This document shows positions 16,664 to 25,813 of a stretch of 52,029 nucleotides of DNA, in pieces (within the stretch, counting starts at the first letter, position 1; the number at the start of each line of letters is the position of its first letter). The notes under the pieces were generated by a model. That model worked only from the letters and a program-made list of their open reading frames with translations. It did no database searches and was not told the origin of the DNA. Location of the stretch: NCBI GenBank assembly GCA_009695275.1, contig SIBF01000007.1:1-52029 (forward strand). Direction: 5' to 3'. Both the position numbers and the translations under genes were made by a program. The DNA is from Pedosphaera sp. (GTDB taxonomy: Bacteria > Verrucomicrobiota > Verrucomicrobiia > Limisphaerales > F1-12-MAGs170).

Positions 16664-17761
16664 ATGCCATCTGTCAAACCCCGTGCTGGACGGCCACAGC
16701 AGGAAATGACGCGAGCAAAGGAAATAAAGAGCACCCTGCCGATAATGAGCGCGGTTCAAGACACTCCCGGTGTCTCGCCAACAAAGGCTGTTTTCTGGCT
16801 CTCCCGGCTGGTCCATCGAAATCATGCTGATCTCGCGAAGCCCGGGTGGCCCGTGCATTACTCGGCGAAAATCGAGCACGAAGGCGTTGCCTGTTACTTT
16901 CCTCTCGGGTCCGACGACCGGAAACTTGCGGCCCGGCGGGCTGGCGAGATTTACCGGAACGCCATTTCCACCGGCTGGCCTCTCACGTTTCGCAAATATC
17001 CTCGCGAGATCACGCTGGCAATTTTCTGGCGGCGCCACCCCATCGTCTGCACCTACACAACGCTCTATACGAACCCCCGATTACGTCCGGCCCCAAGACC
17101 TCGGCCACAGGCTGGCAGCCGGCGAGTGATCTTGATCGAAGATGACCTTGAGGTTTTGAAAGCCCTCGAACTCTGGATCTCCGGTCAACCTGATTTTCGC
17201 CTCGCCGGTTCGTTCAGCACCACTCGCGCCGCGCTCCACTCACGCGCCATCGCTTCAGCGGGCCTCTGCCTCTTCAATCAACGAGCTCCGGACATTTCGG
17301 AGCGGGATCTTCTTCAACGGCTCTCGGCTCTGCCCCGGCCCGTGCCCGCCTACAGCTTTGGAATTTTTGAAGTGAGCGATGACATCTTCGCCTCCTTGTC
17401 CGGAGTCCAGGAGGGGTATTTCCTTCGGCGTCGGCCCCCTCTGGACATGCTGGAGCCGATCGCCGATGGCGGACTAGGAAAGGAAGCCAATTCGCCTGGC
17501 CGTCTCGACGCTCAAATCACCAGCTATTTCCAGGAGATACTGGGCCGGACCACCACTGCACCCGGCACTCGCGAACCCCAAATTCTGACGTCGAGAGAGC
17601 TGGAGGTGCTCGATTGCGTCCGCAAAGGTTATCCCGACAAACAGATCGCGCAGGCACTCTCGATTCAACCCTCCACCGTTCACACTCATCTGAAAAAAAT
17701 GTTCGAGAAACTCGGAGTCCACACCCGCACCGAGGCCGTGATGAAACATCTCCAAAAATAG
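16664..17761 (+). CDS. LuxR-type regulator with degenerate receiver and an extra N-terminal domain
   Basis: A 365-residue DNA-binding regulator in three parts. Residues about 42-137 form a domain I do not recognise (WLSRLVHR, VACYFPLGSDDRKLAARRAG, ITLAIFWRRHPIVCTYTTLY). Residues about 153-270 are receiver-like and start RVILIEDDLEVLKALELW. The phospho-acceptor position, about 46 residues after the acidic pair, is Asn205 (LCLFNQRAPD), and the conserved Lys is replaced by Arg (GYFLRRRPP), so ordinary phosphorylation is unlikely. Residues 306-365 are a LuxR/NarL helix-turn-helix (LTSRELEVLDCVRKGYPDKQ, IQPSTVHTHLKKMFEKLGV). The start is uncertain; 16664 is the ATG before the conserved part, and 16586 is a longer option. 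No sensor kinase adjoins it. Confidence 0.85.
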   Translation: MPSVKPRAGRPQQEMTRAKEIKSTLPIMSAVQDTPGVSPTKAVFWLSRLVHRNHADLAKPGWPVHYSAKIEHEGVACYFPLGSDDRKLAARRAGEIYRNAISTGWPLTFRKYPREITLAIFWRRHPIVCTYTTLYTNPRLRPAPRPRPQAGSRRVILIEDDLEVLKALELWISGQPDFRLAGSFSTTRAALHSRAIASAGLCLFNQRAPDISERDLLQRLSALPRPVPAYSFGIFEVSDDIFASLSGVQEGYFLRRRPPLDMLEPIADGGLGKEANSPGRLDAQITSYFQEILGRTTTAPGTREPQILTSRELEVLDCVRKGYPDKQIAQALSIQPSTVHTHLKKMFEKLGVHTRTEAVMKHLQK

Positions 17762-18138
17762 GACCATCATGACTGCACTGTTAGCACTACAGCGACACTT
17801 CGGGGAATTGACCACGGATTGCACGGATTCCACGGATAAGATGATGATGGATTCCGGCCCATCCGGGAGCATCTGTGAATCCGTGGTTGAGACATCCAAG
17901 GAAGTGTCGCTGTAGTGTTTGGACTGCTCGCCACGCTCATCCTGTGCCTGCGGATGTCATCCCCTATTTGGGGGATACCCACAGCCTACCCTGGTCTGCT
18001 AAAGGATTATTTCGTTCCGAACGGGGTTACCGATCAATTGCATTTGCACAGCATCAACCCGGCAAATTGGATGTCACGCCAACTTCACTTGATCGGTGAG
18101 CAAACCCTGATATAGAAAAGGTGATCGTTGATCTATTT
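17762..18138. other. Gene-free stretch between regulator and prepilin
   Basis: About 375 bases without a convincing gene. The left part is the short palindromic element at 17785-17917. The right part contains only short open frames with no recognisable product. It probably holds the promoter of the prepilin gene. Confidence 0.5.
17785..17917. repeat. Palindromic element with 17-bp perfect terminal inverted repeats
   Basis: The left end CACTACAGCGACACTTC (17785-17801) is the exact reverse complement of the right end (17901-17917). A second inner pair, TTGACCACGGATT on the left and AATCCGTGGTTGA on the right, matches with one mismatch. Between them are short direct repeats of CACGGATT. The unit is 133 bp with no coding capacity, so it would need an enzyme in trans if mobile. 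Elements with CCACGGAT repeats are often seen between genes of Verrucomicrobiota and Planctomycetota, from memory. Confidence 0.65.
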
Positions 18139-18996
18139 ATGTCTTCTCCAACCCCATGCGGTGTTCGATTTGGAAACGGTTCGCTCAACAGCAGGCGTGC
18201 CCGTGGATTCACCTTGATCGAGTTGCTGGTGGTGATTGCCATCATCGCCATCCTTGCCGGGATGCTCTTGCCGGCTCTGAGCAAGGCCAAGGAACAGGGA
18301 CGACGGGCCAAGTGCATCTCCAACTTGAAACAGGTCAGCCTCGCCGCGCTGATGTACGCCGATGACAACAATAATTCATTCTTCCACATCAATGGCGGCA
18401 TTCCGAATGACGGCCAATGGACGCTGAATCCGAAATCGACCGCAATCCTGCCCGCTAATCATGGTCTGGCGTACTGGGCGATTGGTTACTGGTCTTACTA
18501 TGGCGGAGCCAGGGAGATCTTTGGCTGCCCCAGCGCCAAAACCGTCGATGAGTGGCACGATGACAATCGTTACTACCCGAAAGATTTTTGGAAGAATTCC
18601 TGTTACGGGATGCCCGATGGCCTGATCACCCCATACAATACCAAGGTCCTGGGCAACGGCCCACTCAAGCTGAGCAGCTACAAGAATCCTCAAACCATGA
18701 TCTTCTGCCAGGATGCGGCGGAACAGAAAATGGAAGGCGACGAGGACAGTCTGGGGTTGTTCCCTGGGAAAAAACAAATCCTGGAGCAGTGGATTGGGAA
18801 CCCGCCGGGATCGGGCGGCCTGGGAGTATCTCTCTACAACAAATATCGCTTCGAGTGGGAATGGTACCGCCACAGCAAGGTCTGCAACACACTTTGGGTG
18901 TCCGGTAATGTTTCTGGCATCAAGTTCAAAGACTACAAGGGGGTGGACTACCGTTGGTACACCGGCGAAGATCCGTTGCAACAACCCAAATTTTGA
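18139..18996 (+). CDS. Type II secretion/type IV-like prepilin (pseudopilin) of the H-X9-DG family
   Basis: A 285-residue secreted or surface-assembled pseudopilin. It has the prepilin peptidase site [20 protein letters not shown] near residue 24, with cleavage after Gly, followed by [18 protein letters not shown] and the continuation [18 protein letters not shown]. The rest is a globular Trp/Tyr-rich domain. Near the C-terminus is [17 protein letters not shown], where His is followed nine residues later by SG instead of the usual DG. Families of this type are greatly expanded in Verrucomicrobiota and Planctomycetota. I chose ATG 18139 (MSSPTPCG); a GTG at 18121 is an alternative. The next gene, a lipoprotein, starts 32 bases downstream. 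Confidence 0.88.
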   Translation: MSSPTPCGVRFGNGSLNSRRARGFTLIELLVVIAIIAILAGMLLPALSKAKEQGRRAKCISNLKQVSLAALMYADDNNNSFFHINGGIPNDGQWTLNPKSTAILPANHGLAYWAIGYWSYYGGAREIFGCPSAKTVDEWHDDNRYYPKDFWKNSCYGMPDGLITPYNTKVLGNGPLKLSSYKNPQTMIFCQDAAEQKMEGDEDSLGLFPGKKQILEQWIGNPPGSGGLGVSLYNKYRFEWEWYRHSKVCNTLWVSGNVSGIKFKDYKGVDYRWYTGEDPLQQPKF

Positions 18997-19028
18997 CCTT
19001 GAATCTCCTCTTGCGTCCCGCTCATCAC

Positions 19029-19439
19029 ATGAAAGTTACCGCTGTTCAGGTAATCCAAGTAGTTTCGCTGCCGATTCTTCTAATGCTCTCCGCGTGCAGC
19101 AAAGAGGAAGCCCCTCCCAAACCAGTCGCCATCGAGCAAGCGCCCGCAACGTTGGATGAAGTTTTCAAGGAGCCTGCCGTGGCATCCGCGACCAAGCCCC
19201 GACAGGACTCCCAGGTGAAGGAACTGGTGGCCGACGCGCGTGCGGCGCTGACTGGAAGAGATTATTCGAAGGCCCTCTTCTCCCTCCAAAGCCTCTCAGG
19301 CAGATCGGACCTGACCGATTCACAACGCGATTTCGTGACGCGGGCCATGTCCTCCGTGCATAATGCCTTGGAGGAGCAGGCGGGACGGGGCGACAAGGCC
19401 GCCCAGGATGCGCTTGATCTGAGACGCGCGACGAAGTGA
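19029..19439 (+). CDS. Small lipoprotein, function unknown
   Basis: A 136-residue predicted lipoprotein. MKVTAVQVIQVVSLPILLML leads to the lipobox LSAC followed by SKEEAPPKP. The mature part has a Pro/Ala linker and then a helical domain (VKELVADARAALTGRDYSKA, LFSLQSLSGRSDLTDSQRDF, VTRAMSSVHNALEEQAGRG) that could form a helix-turn-helix repeat like one TPR. It probably shares a transcript with the upstream prepilin (32-base gap) and precedes the giant secreted protein by about 150 bases. I do not recognise a specific family. Confidence 0.75.
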   Translation: MKVTAVQVIQVVSLPILLMLSACSKEEAPPKPVAIEQAPATLDEVFKEPAVASATKPRQDSQVKELVADARAALTGRDYSKALFSLQSLSGRSDLTDSQRDFVTRAMSSVHNALEEQAGRGDKAAQDALDLRRATK

Positions 19440-19591
19440 GCACCGGGAGAGGCAGATCCAGACTAATTTCAGCCGCGCTCCTGGCGGCGAACGACAAAAT
19501 CTCTTGCACGCAACCAGACAAGAATAAATCAACATTTACACCGAAACACCGAAGCTGAACAACTGTAACAACCGCAGAAACAGATGAACCG

Positions 19592-22500
19592 ATGAAAACC
19601 CAAAGAAACCGATACCTCGTAGCGCTGATGCTGCTCGCCAGCTGCGTCGCTCTTCGTGCCCAAACTCAAATCACGTTGCCTTCTCCCATCGTCCGCGAGA
19701 CTTTCGAGTCCGTGGATGAAGGCAAGCTTCCACCCGGCTGGTCCGTGCAAAACTTCACCGACGACGGCACAGCAGGCGAGGATCTGAATGATCCTAAGTC
19801 GGATTCCTACAAGAACTGGGTCGTGATTACCCGGGATCGCGTCCAGGCAATCGGAGACGCCGGAGCCTGGGAGGCACCGCGACGCCTCGCGGTGGCGGGA
19901 AGCCAGTTCATCAACGGCGTGCTCGTGACGAACCTCACCGAAGGCAAATTTATCTACGCCGAGTCCGATAATCGTGGCGGTAGCCAGGTTCAGTATATGT
20001 TCTCTCCGGATTTCGATTTGACTGGAAAAGTGAACGTTTTCCTCTTCTTCAACAGCATTTACGAGCAGAATCAGGACAGCATTGGATCGGTTGAGTACTC
20101 GATCGATCAAGGTGCCAACTGGCTTCCGATCCTCTACATGCTCGACGGTCCGGATATTGTTCGCGGAGCAGACGGGAGCATTGATGGCTATGCCACAATG
20201 AATAACGAGAACGCCGACACCGCCTCGCGGCTTGACGCCGTGACGGGCGATGAGCTGGGTCGCAAATACGGCGCCTTCATCGGCGTCAGCTCCAACAAAT
20301 GGTCCACTCTCGCGCCCTTCATCAGCGCCCGAGTGAACGATGACGGAGTTGAATCGAAACGAATTGAGCTTTTCAAACTGCCCCAGGCAGACAATCAAGC
20401 GAAGGTCCGCTTCCGCTTTGCCCAGGCTGGCACCGGCAGCTGGTATTTTGGCATCGATAACTTCGGCCTCTATTCCATTGAACAGGTTAAGCCGACCCGT
20501 CCGACCATCTCCGCTCCTGGAACCGTCGGTTTCTTCGGCGATGCGGTCTTCACCGGATCTGCTTTTAAGCCAGCTGCCGCCGGCCAGACCCATTCGGTGA
20601 GTGTCTGGCAAATTTCAGAATCCTCTTCAGCCACACCGGAGAAAGGGCTGGCGAGTATTCTCGAATCCTACACCAGCGCCAAAAACCTGACTTCACTGCC
20701 AGTGAAATTGGGCCGCGTCCGACCGGGCAAAACCTACTACGCCACAGTGCAGTACAAGGACAAGAACGGGGCGGGCTCCGACTTCGCGGAACCCATCGCC
20801 TTCACCGTTTCCGGATCACTCCCCACGCCCATCTTTTTTGAGGACTTCGAATCCACGGCCGAAGGTTCAGTGCCCGCAGGATGGAAAGTGGACAATCAAA
20901 CGGATGGTGCGACAGGGGCGGCTGATCCCGCAGACCCACGTTCCGATACCTACCTGAACTGGGCCGTAGCCAGTTTTGACACCTTGGCATCCTTTGGCGG
21001 CGAACGCGTGAATGACACGAATGTGCTCAGCGGCAAGAGCATTTACGCCGAGTCCGACACCCGCACGGGAAACCAGATTCAATATCTCGCCACTCCCGAC
21101 ATCAACCTCGCGGGCAAGAAAGATGTCTGGCTGGTCTTCAAGAGTAATTATGAACAAAATCAGGACAGTTTCGGTGGACTGGAATACTCCGTTGATGCCG
21201 GCACAACGTGGCTGCCGTTGATGTACCTGATCGATCAAGGAGATATCATCACGGGCACGGACGGCTCCGTTGATGCGGTCAAGACCCTCACCACGACCTA
21301 CGGCGACGTTGCCAAGGTCATTGATCCAGCCACAGCCGATCGGGTTGCCGCAGGAAAATACGCGGATTTCATCCTCGCGAAACCCATCGAATCACTCGGA
21401 GCGTTCATTAGTCCGCGCATCAATGACAACACTCTGGAGTCTAAGCGCATTGAGCGTTTCCGCCTCGCGGCTGCCGACAACCAGGCCAAGGTCCGGGTGC
21501 GCTTTGTGCAAGCCGGAACCGGCAGTTGGTTCTGGGGCCTTGACGACGTGGGTCTCTATTCGGTCGCTCCCGAAGCTCCTGCTCGCACCAAGCCGGACGC
21601 GCCTCAGATCGCGCTCCCGAAAGCCGCTTCGTTCTTCGAAAATACACTGGCCTTCTCTGGCTCGGCATTTACCGGCATCCAGCCCAAGGACACCAACGCG
21701 AAGACGGTCCTTCAGATCTCCGGCACCTCCGGTTTCAACGCCACAACCGGACTGAGCAACGTCCTGGCTTCGGTTACGGATGCAAAGGGAGCCACCGCCG
21801 TTTCCATTCCCACAACCCATCTGTTCCCTGGACAAACCTACTACGCGACCATGCAATACGAAGACGCCAACGGAGTGAAATCGGATTTCTCCACCCCATC
21901 GGCTTTTACTGTCGATGCATTGCCCGCGCCAGTGGCTCTGGAAAACTTCGATTCCACGCCTGATTTCGGAGTTCCAACCGGCTGGACTGTCAGCAATCAG
22001 ACCGATGCCAACACGGCCGGATTGGCCCCGGCAGACCCGAAGTCCGATACCTACAAGGATTGGGTGGTCGTTCCGTTCTCGACACTCGAAGCCTTCGGAG
22101 GCAGCCGCGCTGACGCGAGTGTTGCCACCGGCAAGAGCATCTACGCCGAATCAGACAATCGTGGCGGCAACCAGATCCAGGTTCTCGTGAGCCCGAGCTA
22201 CGACCTCCGGGGAAAGAGCAACGTGCGCGTGGCCTTCAAAAGCAACTACGTGCAAAACCAGGACAGCATCGGGGTTTTTGAATACTCCGTGGATGGAGGC
22301 ACGACCTGGCTACCGGCGCTCTACATGATCAACGACAAGCCAAGCAACACCGACATCGTCCGCGTCAACGGAAACATCGATGCCGCGAAAACCCTGACCA
22401 CGACGGCCGGTGATATTGCCAAGGTAATTGATCCCGCCACTGGCCAGCGAGTGGCTGCGGGCAAATATGCTGACTTCATCAAGGCAGGGCCGATTGATTC

Positions 22501-24655
22501 ACTCGCTCCCTACATCAGCGGTCGCATCGATGATGACAAAACGGAGTCGCGCCGCTACGAGCGATTCCAGTTGCCGGCCGCAGCCAATCAAGCGCAGGTC
22601 AGCTTCCGTTTCGTTCAGTCTGGAACCGGGAGCTGGTGGTGGGGCATTGATGATTTTGGAATCTATGCCGAAGGAAGTGGTGCTCCGGCCGCAGGCAAGA
22701 CGCTGCTTTCCGAAGGCTTCGATGACACCGACACCGCAGGCCTGGTGGCCAAGGGCTGGATCTTGGGCAAGAACGAATTCGCCACGGAAACAGGCACGGA
22801 ATTTGTCGTAGCTCCCCCTTACGCCACGGCCACTCCCGAAAAACCCGCTCTTCCCGGCACCGAGTTCAGCGATGCCAGCGGAGCCAAGTTGGTTAATCCG
22901 CCGGGCGAACGCGGTATCGCCTCCACCGGCAAGTATCTCATCTCCGATTCAGATTCAGCCGGTCTCTCGGACGATATCGATTCCAAGTCGGAATTTTTTG
23001 CCATCACCCCGAGCTTCAGCACCGTGGGCTTGACGGAAGCCTGGTTCCACGCCGACGCGGAGATTGAAGCCAACAACAACGGCGAAGATGTCGTCGAATT
23101 GGCAGCTTCCATCGACAACGGCACGACCTGGATCCCCATGTGGCAGTCCGTTGAACCTCAGCGCGTGGAGAAGTCGGTTTCGAAGTACGGCAACTATCTT
23201 ACCGGCGGCGAACGCACCGGAGGTTATCCGGAGTTTGGCAGCGCTTCCCAGACCAAGACTTGGAGCGGCATTCACGGCCGCTGGCACGTCAAACTCCCGT
23301 CAGCCGCGCTCAACAAAGCCAACGTCAAGATTCGCATTGAATACTTCGAACCGGCCGACGCCTGGTGGATTGCGCTGGACAACGTCGTCATCGACAACAA
23401 CCCGCCGCCGCAGGGCAAGGTCGTGGTGTTGAGCGAAGCCTTCGATTCTGGCATTCCTGCCACGTGGAAGAAAGGCACCAAGAAAGGCCAGAACTGGGGC
23501 ACTGAACCGCTCAAAGACGCGGCGGGAGCCTTCCTCCTCAAGCAAAACGACGTACCGATCAACGTGGACATTGTGCGTGAAGCTGCTGCCCGCGGAGTGG
23601 CCAAGGCGGACATCCTCAATCCAGACAAGAACACAGCCTTCGATGAAGTGAATCCGAATGGCGGTGGACTGGACGGTAAATGGCTCATGATGCTCGCCGG
23701 CGGCAACTACGCCCTCTGGCAGGAAGGCCCGGACGTGGAAGAACAGAGCACCCTGGATACACCCGCGTTGAATCTCGCGGACGCCGATGGGGTGTTCATC
23801 GAGTTCGATTCTGAAATCGTGCAACGCAACGCTTCCGCGGTGAACGAAGTGTTTGTCAGCGCCGACAACGGCGCCACGTTCCAACGCATCTTCACCTACA
23901 ACGGCGCCCTCGGGAACCGCGGTGAGGCACCCTACTTCATGAAGCACTACATTGCCGTGCCCGAGGCGGTAAAGAAGAACAACGTCATCTTCCGCTTCTC
24001 CGCCACCGGCGGCGATCCCGACCGTTTCCAAGGCTTCTGGGCCATCGACAACGTCCGCGTCTCCGCCAACAAGGCGTCGACGCCGCCTTCCCCCATCCAA
24101 CTGGTCGGAGCAGGAGACGGACTATCCATCAAGCTCACCTGGACGGGAGGCGAAGGCCCCTTCCTGGTTCAGGCCGCGACGGACATCGCCGGACCTTGGA
24201 TTGATCTGGTAACGACGACCGAGCGCAGCAGCAAGCAACCCTTCTTGACATCGGCCACGTTCTTCAGGATCGTGGACAAGACCACGAAGACCGTGACGCA
24301 ATACCACGCCACCCTAAGTGGCGCCTCGGAAAATCCGGCGACCACAACGACGGCTAGCGGCACCGCCAGCATCTCGTTTGACGGGGACAAGGTGACTTAC
24401 TTTGTTGCCTACAGCGGATTGAGTGCGGCGGCCAGCGCCGGCCACTTCCACGGACCGGCCGCCCCGACGGAGAACGCCGGCGTTCTTCTCGGCTTCGCGG
24501 ACTTGACCCCGAAAGGCACGGAAGGCTTGTTTGGTGCCGTCGGCGTGGCACTTCCGCCAGCGCTGAAAACGGCCATCGAGACAGGCAAGGCCTACGCCAA
24601 CATCCACACATCCAAGAATCCAGGCGGCGAAATTCGCGGCCAGATTCTGCCGTGA
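19592..24655 (+). CDS. Giant secreted repeat protein with C-terminal CHRD domain
   Basis: A 1687-residue exported protein. The signal peptide is YLVALMLLASCVALRA before QTQ. Three long units follow, each starting like ETFESVDEGKLPPGWSVQNF: nt about 19690-20490, 20830-21560 and 21940-22660. Each holds IYAESD, an NQ-rich EQNQDS core, YSxDxGxxWLP and GTGSWxxGIDxFGLY, a jelly-roll style like MAM/CUB adhesive modules. Fibronectin-III-like linkers (GKTYYATVQYKDKNGAGSDF) separate them. Two further diverged units follow. Near 24130 is a module with LTWTGGEGPFLVQAATDI, and residues about 1570-1686 are a CHRD domain (ATLSGASENPATTTTASGTA, GHFHGPAAPTENAG, GGEIRGQILP). Probably an extracellular adhesion or matrix protein; the substrate is unknown. 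Confidence 0.85.
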   Translation: MKTQRNRYLVALMLLASCVALRAQTQITLPSPIVRETFESVDEGKLPPGWSVQNFTDDGTAGEDLNDPKSDSYKNWVVITRDRVQAIGDAGAWEAPRRLAVAGSQFINGVLVTNLTEGKFIYAESDNRGGSQVQYMFSPDFDLTGKVNVFLFFNSIYEQNQDSIGSVEYSIDQGANWLPILYMLDGPDIVRGADGSIDGYATMNNENADTASRLDAVTGDELGRKYGAFIGVSSNKWSTLAPFISARVNDDGVESKRIELFKLPQADNQAKVRFRFAQAGTGSWYFGIDNFGLYSIEQVKPTRPTISAPGTVGFFGDAVFTGSAFKPAAAGQTHSVSVWQISESSSATPEKGLASILESYTSAKNLTSLPVKLGRVRPGKTYYATVQYKDKNGAGSDFAEPIAFTVSGSLPTPIFFEDFESTAEGSVPAGWKVDNQTDGATGAADPADPRSDTYLNWAVASFDTLASFGGERVNDTNVLSGKSIYAESDTRTGNQIQYLATPDINLAGKKDVWLVFKSNYEQNQDSFGGLEYSVDAGTTWLPLMYLIDQGDIITGTDGSVDAVKTLTTTYGDVAKVIDPATADRVAAGKYADFILAKPIESLGAFISPRINDNTLESKRIERFRLAAADNQAKVRVRFVQAGTGSWFWGLDDVGLYSVAPEAPARTKPDAPQIALPKAASFFENTLAFSGSAFTGIQPKDTNAKTVLQISGTSGFNATTGLSNVLASVTDAKGATAVSIPTTHLFPGQTYYATMQYEDANGVKSDFSTPSAFTVDALPAPVALENFDSTPDFGVPTGWTVSNQTDANTAGLAPADPKSDTYKDWVVVPFSTLEAFGGSRADASVATGKSIYAESDNRGGNQIQVLVSPSYDLRGKSNVRVAFKSNYVQNQDSIGVFEYSVDGGTTWLPALYMINDKPSNTDIVRVNGNIDAAKTLTTTAGDIAKVIDPATGQRVAAGKYADFIKAGPIDSLAPYISGRIDDDKTESRRYERFQLPAAANQAQVSFRFVQSGTGSWWWGIDDFGIYAEGSGAPAAGKTLLSEGFDDTDTAGLVAKGWILGKNEFATETGTEFVVAPPYATATPEKPALPGTEFSDASGAKLVNPPGERGIASTGKYLISDSDSAGLSDDIDSKSEFFAITPSFSTVGLTEAWFHADAEIEANNNGEDVVELAASIDNGTTWIPMWQSVEPQRVEKSVSKYGNYLTGGERTGGYPEFGSASQTKTWSGIHGRWHVKLPSAALNKANVKIRIEYFEPADAWWIALDNVVIDNNPPPQGKVVVLSEAFDSGIPATWKKGTKKGQNWGTEPLKDAAGAFLLKQNDVPINVDIVREAAARGVAKADILNPDKNTAFDEVNPNGGGLDGKWLMMLAGGNYALWQEGPDVEEQSTLDTPALNLADADGVFIEFDSEIVQRNASAVNEVFVSADNGATFQRIFTYNGALGNRGEAPYFMKHYIAVPEAVKKNNVIFRFSATGGDPDRFQGFWAIDNVRVSANKASTPPSPIQLVGAGDGLSIKLTWTGGEGPFLVQAATDIAGPWIDLVTTTERSSKQPFLTSATFFRIVDKTTKTVTQYHATLSGASENPATTTTASGTASISFDGDKVTYFVAYSGLSAAASAGHFHGPAAPTENAGVLLGFADLTPKGTEGLFGAVGVALPPALKTAIETGKAYANIHTSKNPGGEIRGQILP

Positions 24656-24682
24656 GGAAATCCTCTTAATCCATTAGCACAC

Positions 24683-24718
24683 CAGGCCCGGCGTTCATGC
24701 GCCGGGCCTGTTTGCTTT
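24683..24718 (+). terminator. Intrinsic terminator after the CHRD protein
   Basis: A perfect 11-bp GC-rich stem, CAGGCCCGGCG (24683-24693) paired with CGCCGGGCCTG (24700-24710), loop TTCATG, followed by TTTGCTTT. It lies 28 bases after the stop of the giant secreted protein. The hairpin overlaps the last codons and the TGA of the convergent Sel1-repeat gene, so the same DNA is coding on the minus strand. Confidence 0.75.
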
Positions 24719-25531
24719 GGGCCGGGATTTGAATTCCTCCATCCGCCTCCGAGCTTCCGCGAGCTGCGTCGAGTTCAAGTTTCGCGCCAGGTTTGCCTTG
24801 GCCACCGCTCCGTCCTTTAATCCGCGTTCCGCCGCGAGGCTGTGCCATTTGTAGGCCTCAACCAGATCCTGTCCCACATCCTTGGCTCGCTCGTACCTTT
24901 CGGCCAGATTGTAACACGCCAGCGCATCTCCCTGCTCCGCCGCGCGCTCGTACCACTTGAATGCTTCCTTGGGATCTCGCTTCACCCCTCGGCCAAGTCC
25001 GTACATCGCCGCAAGATTGTATTGCGAATCGGAGTGCCCTTGGTCCGCCGCTTTGCGATACCATCGAGCTGCCTCGGCTTCATCGCGCGGCACGCCCTGA
25101 CCAATCTCATAGAGCACTCCGAGGTTGTACTCCGCCTTGGCAAATCCCTTGTCCGCGGCCTTGCGGTACCACTTGATCGCTTCGGGGTAATCCTGCCGGA
25201 CTTGCTTTCCTTCGGCATAAATCTCACCGAGCCGGTTCTCCGCCAGGGAATCACCGGCCTCAGCTTTCGGCTTCACCTCAGCGAGATCAGAAACCGGCGC
25301 CGTCATGAAAGAAGTCGCACCTGGTTCGCGTTCCGAACAGGACACCAGTCCGGCGGCGCTGCTCGCTACAACCAGCATCGTGATCGCCGCGCCAACAGAC
25401 CGCGATGAGCTCGGTCGAGACGATGCGGAAATTACCGCTTGTGCAATGTCTCCGGATCGGAACGGTTCATGTCGAGCGTGCTGAGTGGTGAAATGCTCAC
25501 GATCAGGAGACGGTTGAGTTCTTGAAGGCAT
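24695..25531 (-). CDS. Sel1-repeat lipoprotein or exported protein
   Basis: A 278-residue protein with four Sel1-like repeats (residues about 95-235): AENRLGEIYAEGKQVRQDYP, AEYNLGVLYEIGQGVPRDEA, SQYNLAAMYGLGRGVKRDPK and ACYNLAERYERAKDVGQDLV, each followed by a KWYRKAADKG-like turn. Before the repeats is a hydrophobic stretch ending in a lipobox-like AGLVSC (near residue 65), which suggests export as a lipoprotein. The preceding 50 residues are too long for a signal n-region, so translation may start later than 25531. Sel1 proteins usually scaffold protein complexes. The partner is unknown. Confidence 0.8.
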   Translation of the reverse strand: MPSRTQPSPDREHFTTQHARHEPFRSGDIAQAVISASSRPSSSRSVGAAITMLVVASSAAGLVSCSEREPGATSFMTAPVSDLAEVKPKAEAGDSLAENRLGEIYAEGKQVRQDYPEAIKWYRKAADKGFAKAEYNLGVLYEIGQGVPRDEAEAARWYRKAADQGHSDSQYNLAAMYGLGRGVKRDPKEAFKWYERAAEQGDALACYNLAERYERAKDVGQDLVEAYKWHSLAAERGLKDGAVAKANLARNLNSTQLAEARRRMEEFKSRPKANRPGA

Positions 25532-25813
25532 AATTCGATTCGTTGCTCTTCCCTAATTGAGGCCGGCAACCCTGTCGATGATTTTCCCGGAGAGGCCACT
25601 GCTGGAGGAATCCAGGTTTCGTTTCCCGACTGTTCCCTACCCTTTTTGGGGGATGTTCAAACAGTCCCGACTTCTGTTAAGGAGGTGGGCGTTTCCGCGA
25701 TAGCGAGCGAGTGAATGCAATTATAGACAACCTGATAATTCCGCTGGAAATTCACCCAATCGTCGCTGTAGCGCGCCGTGCGAACCGCTATCGTTACAAC
25801 GGAACACCAATGG

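Noticed and set aside
17915-18115. Short plus-strand ORF between the palindromic element and the prepilin
   Set aside because: It begins inside the element's right repeat and has no recognisable product or ribosome binding site.
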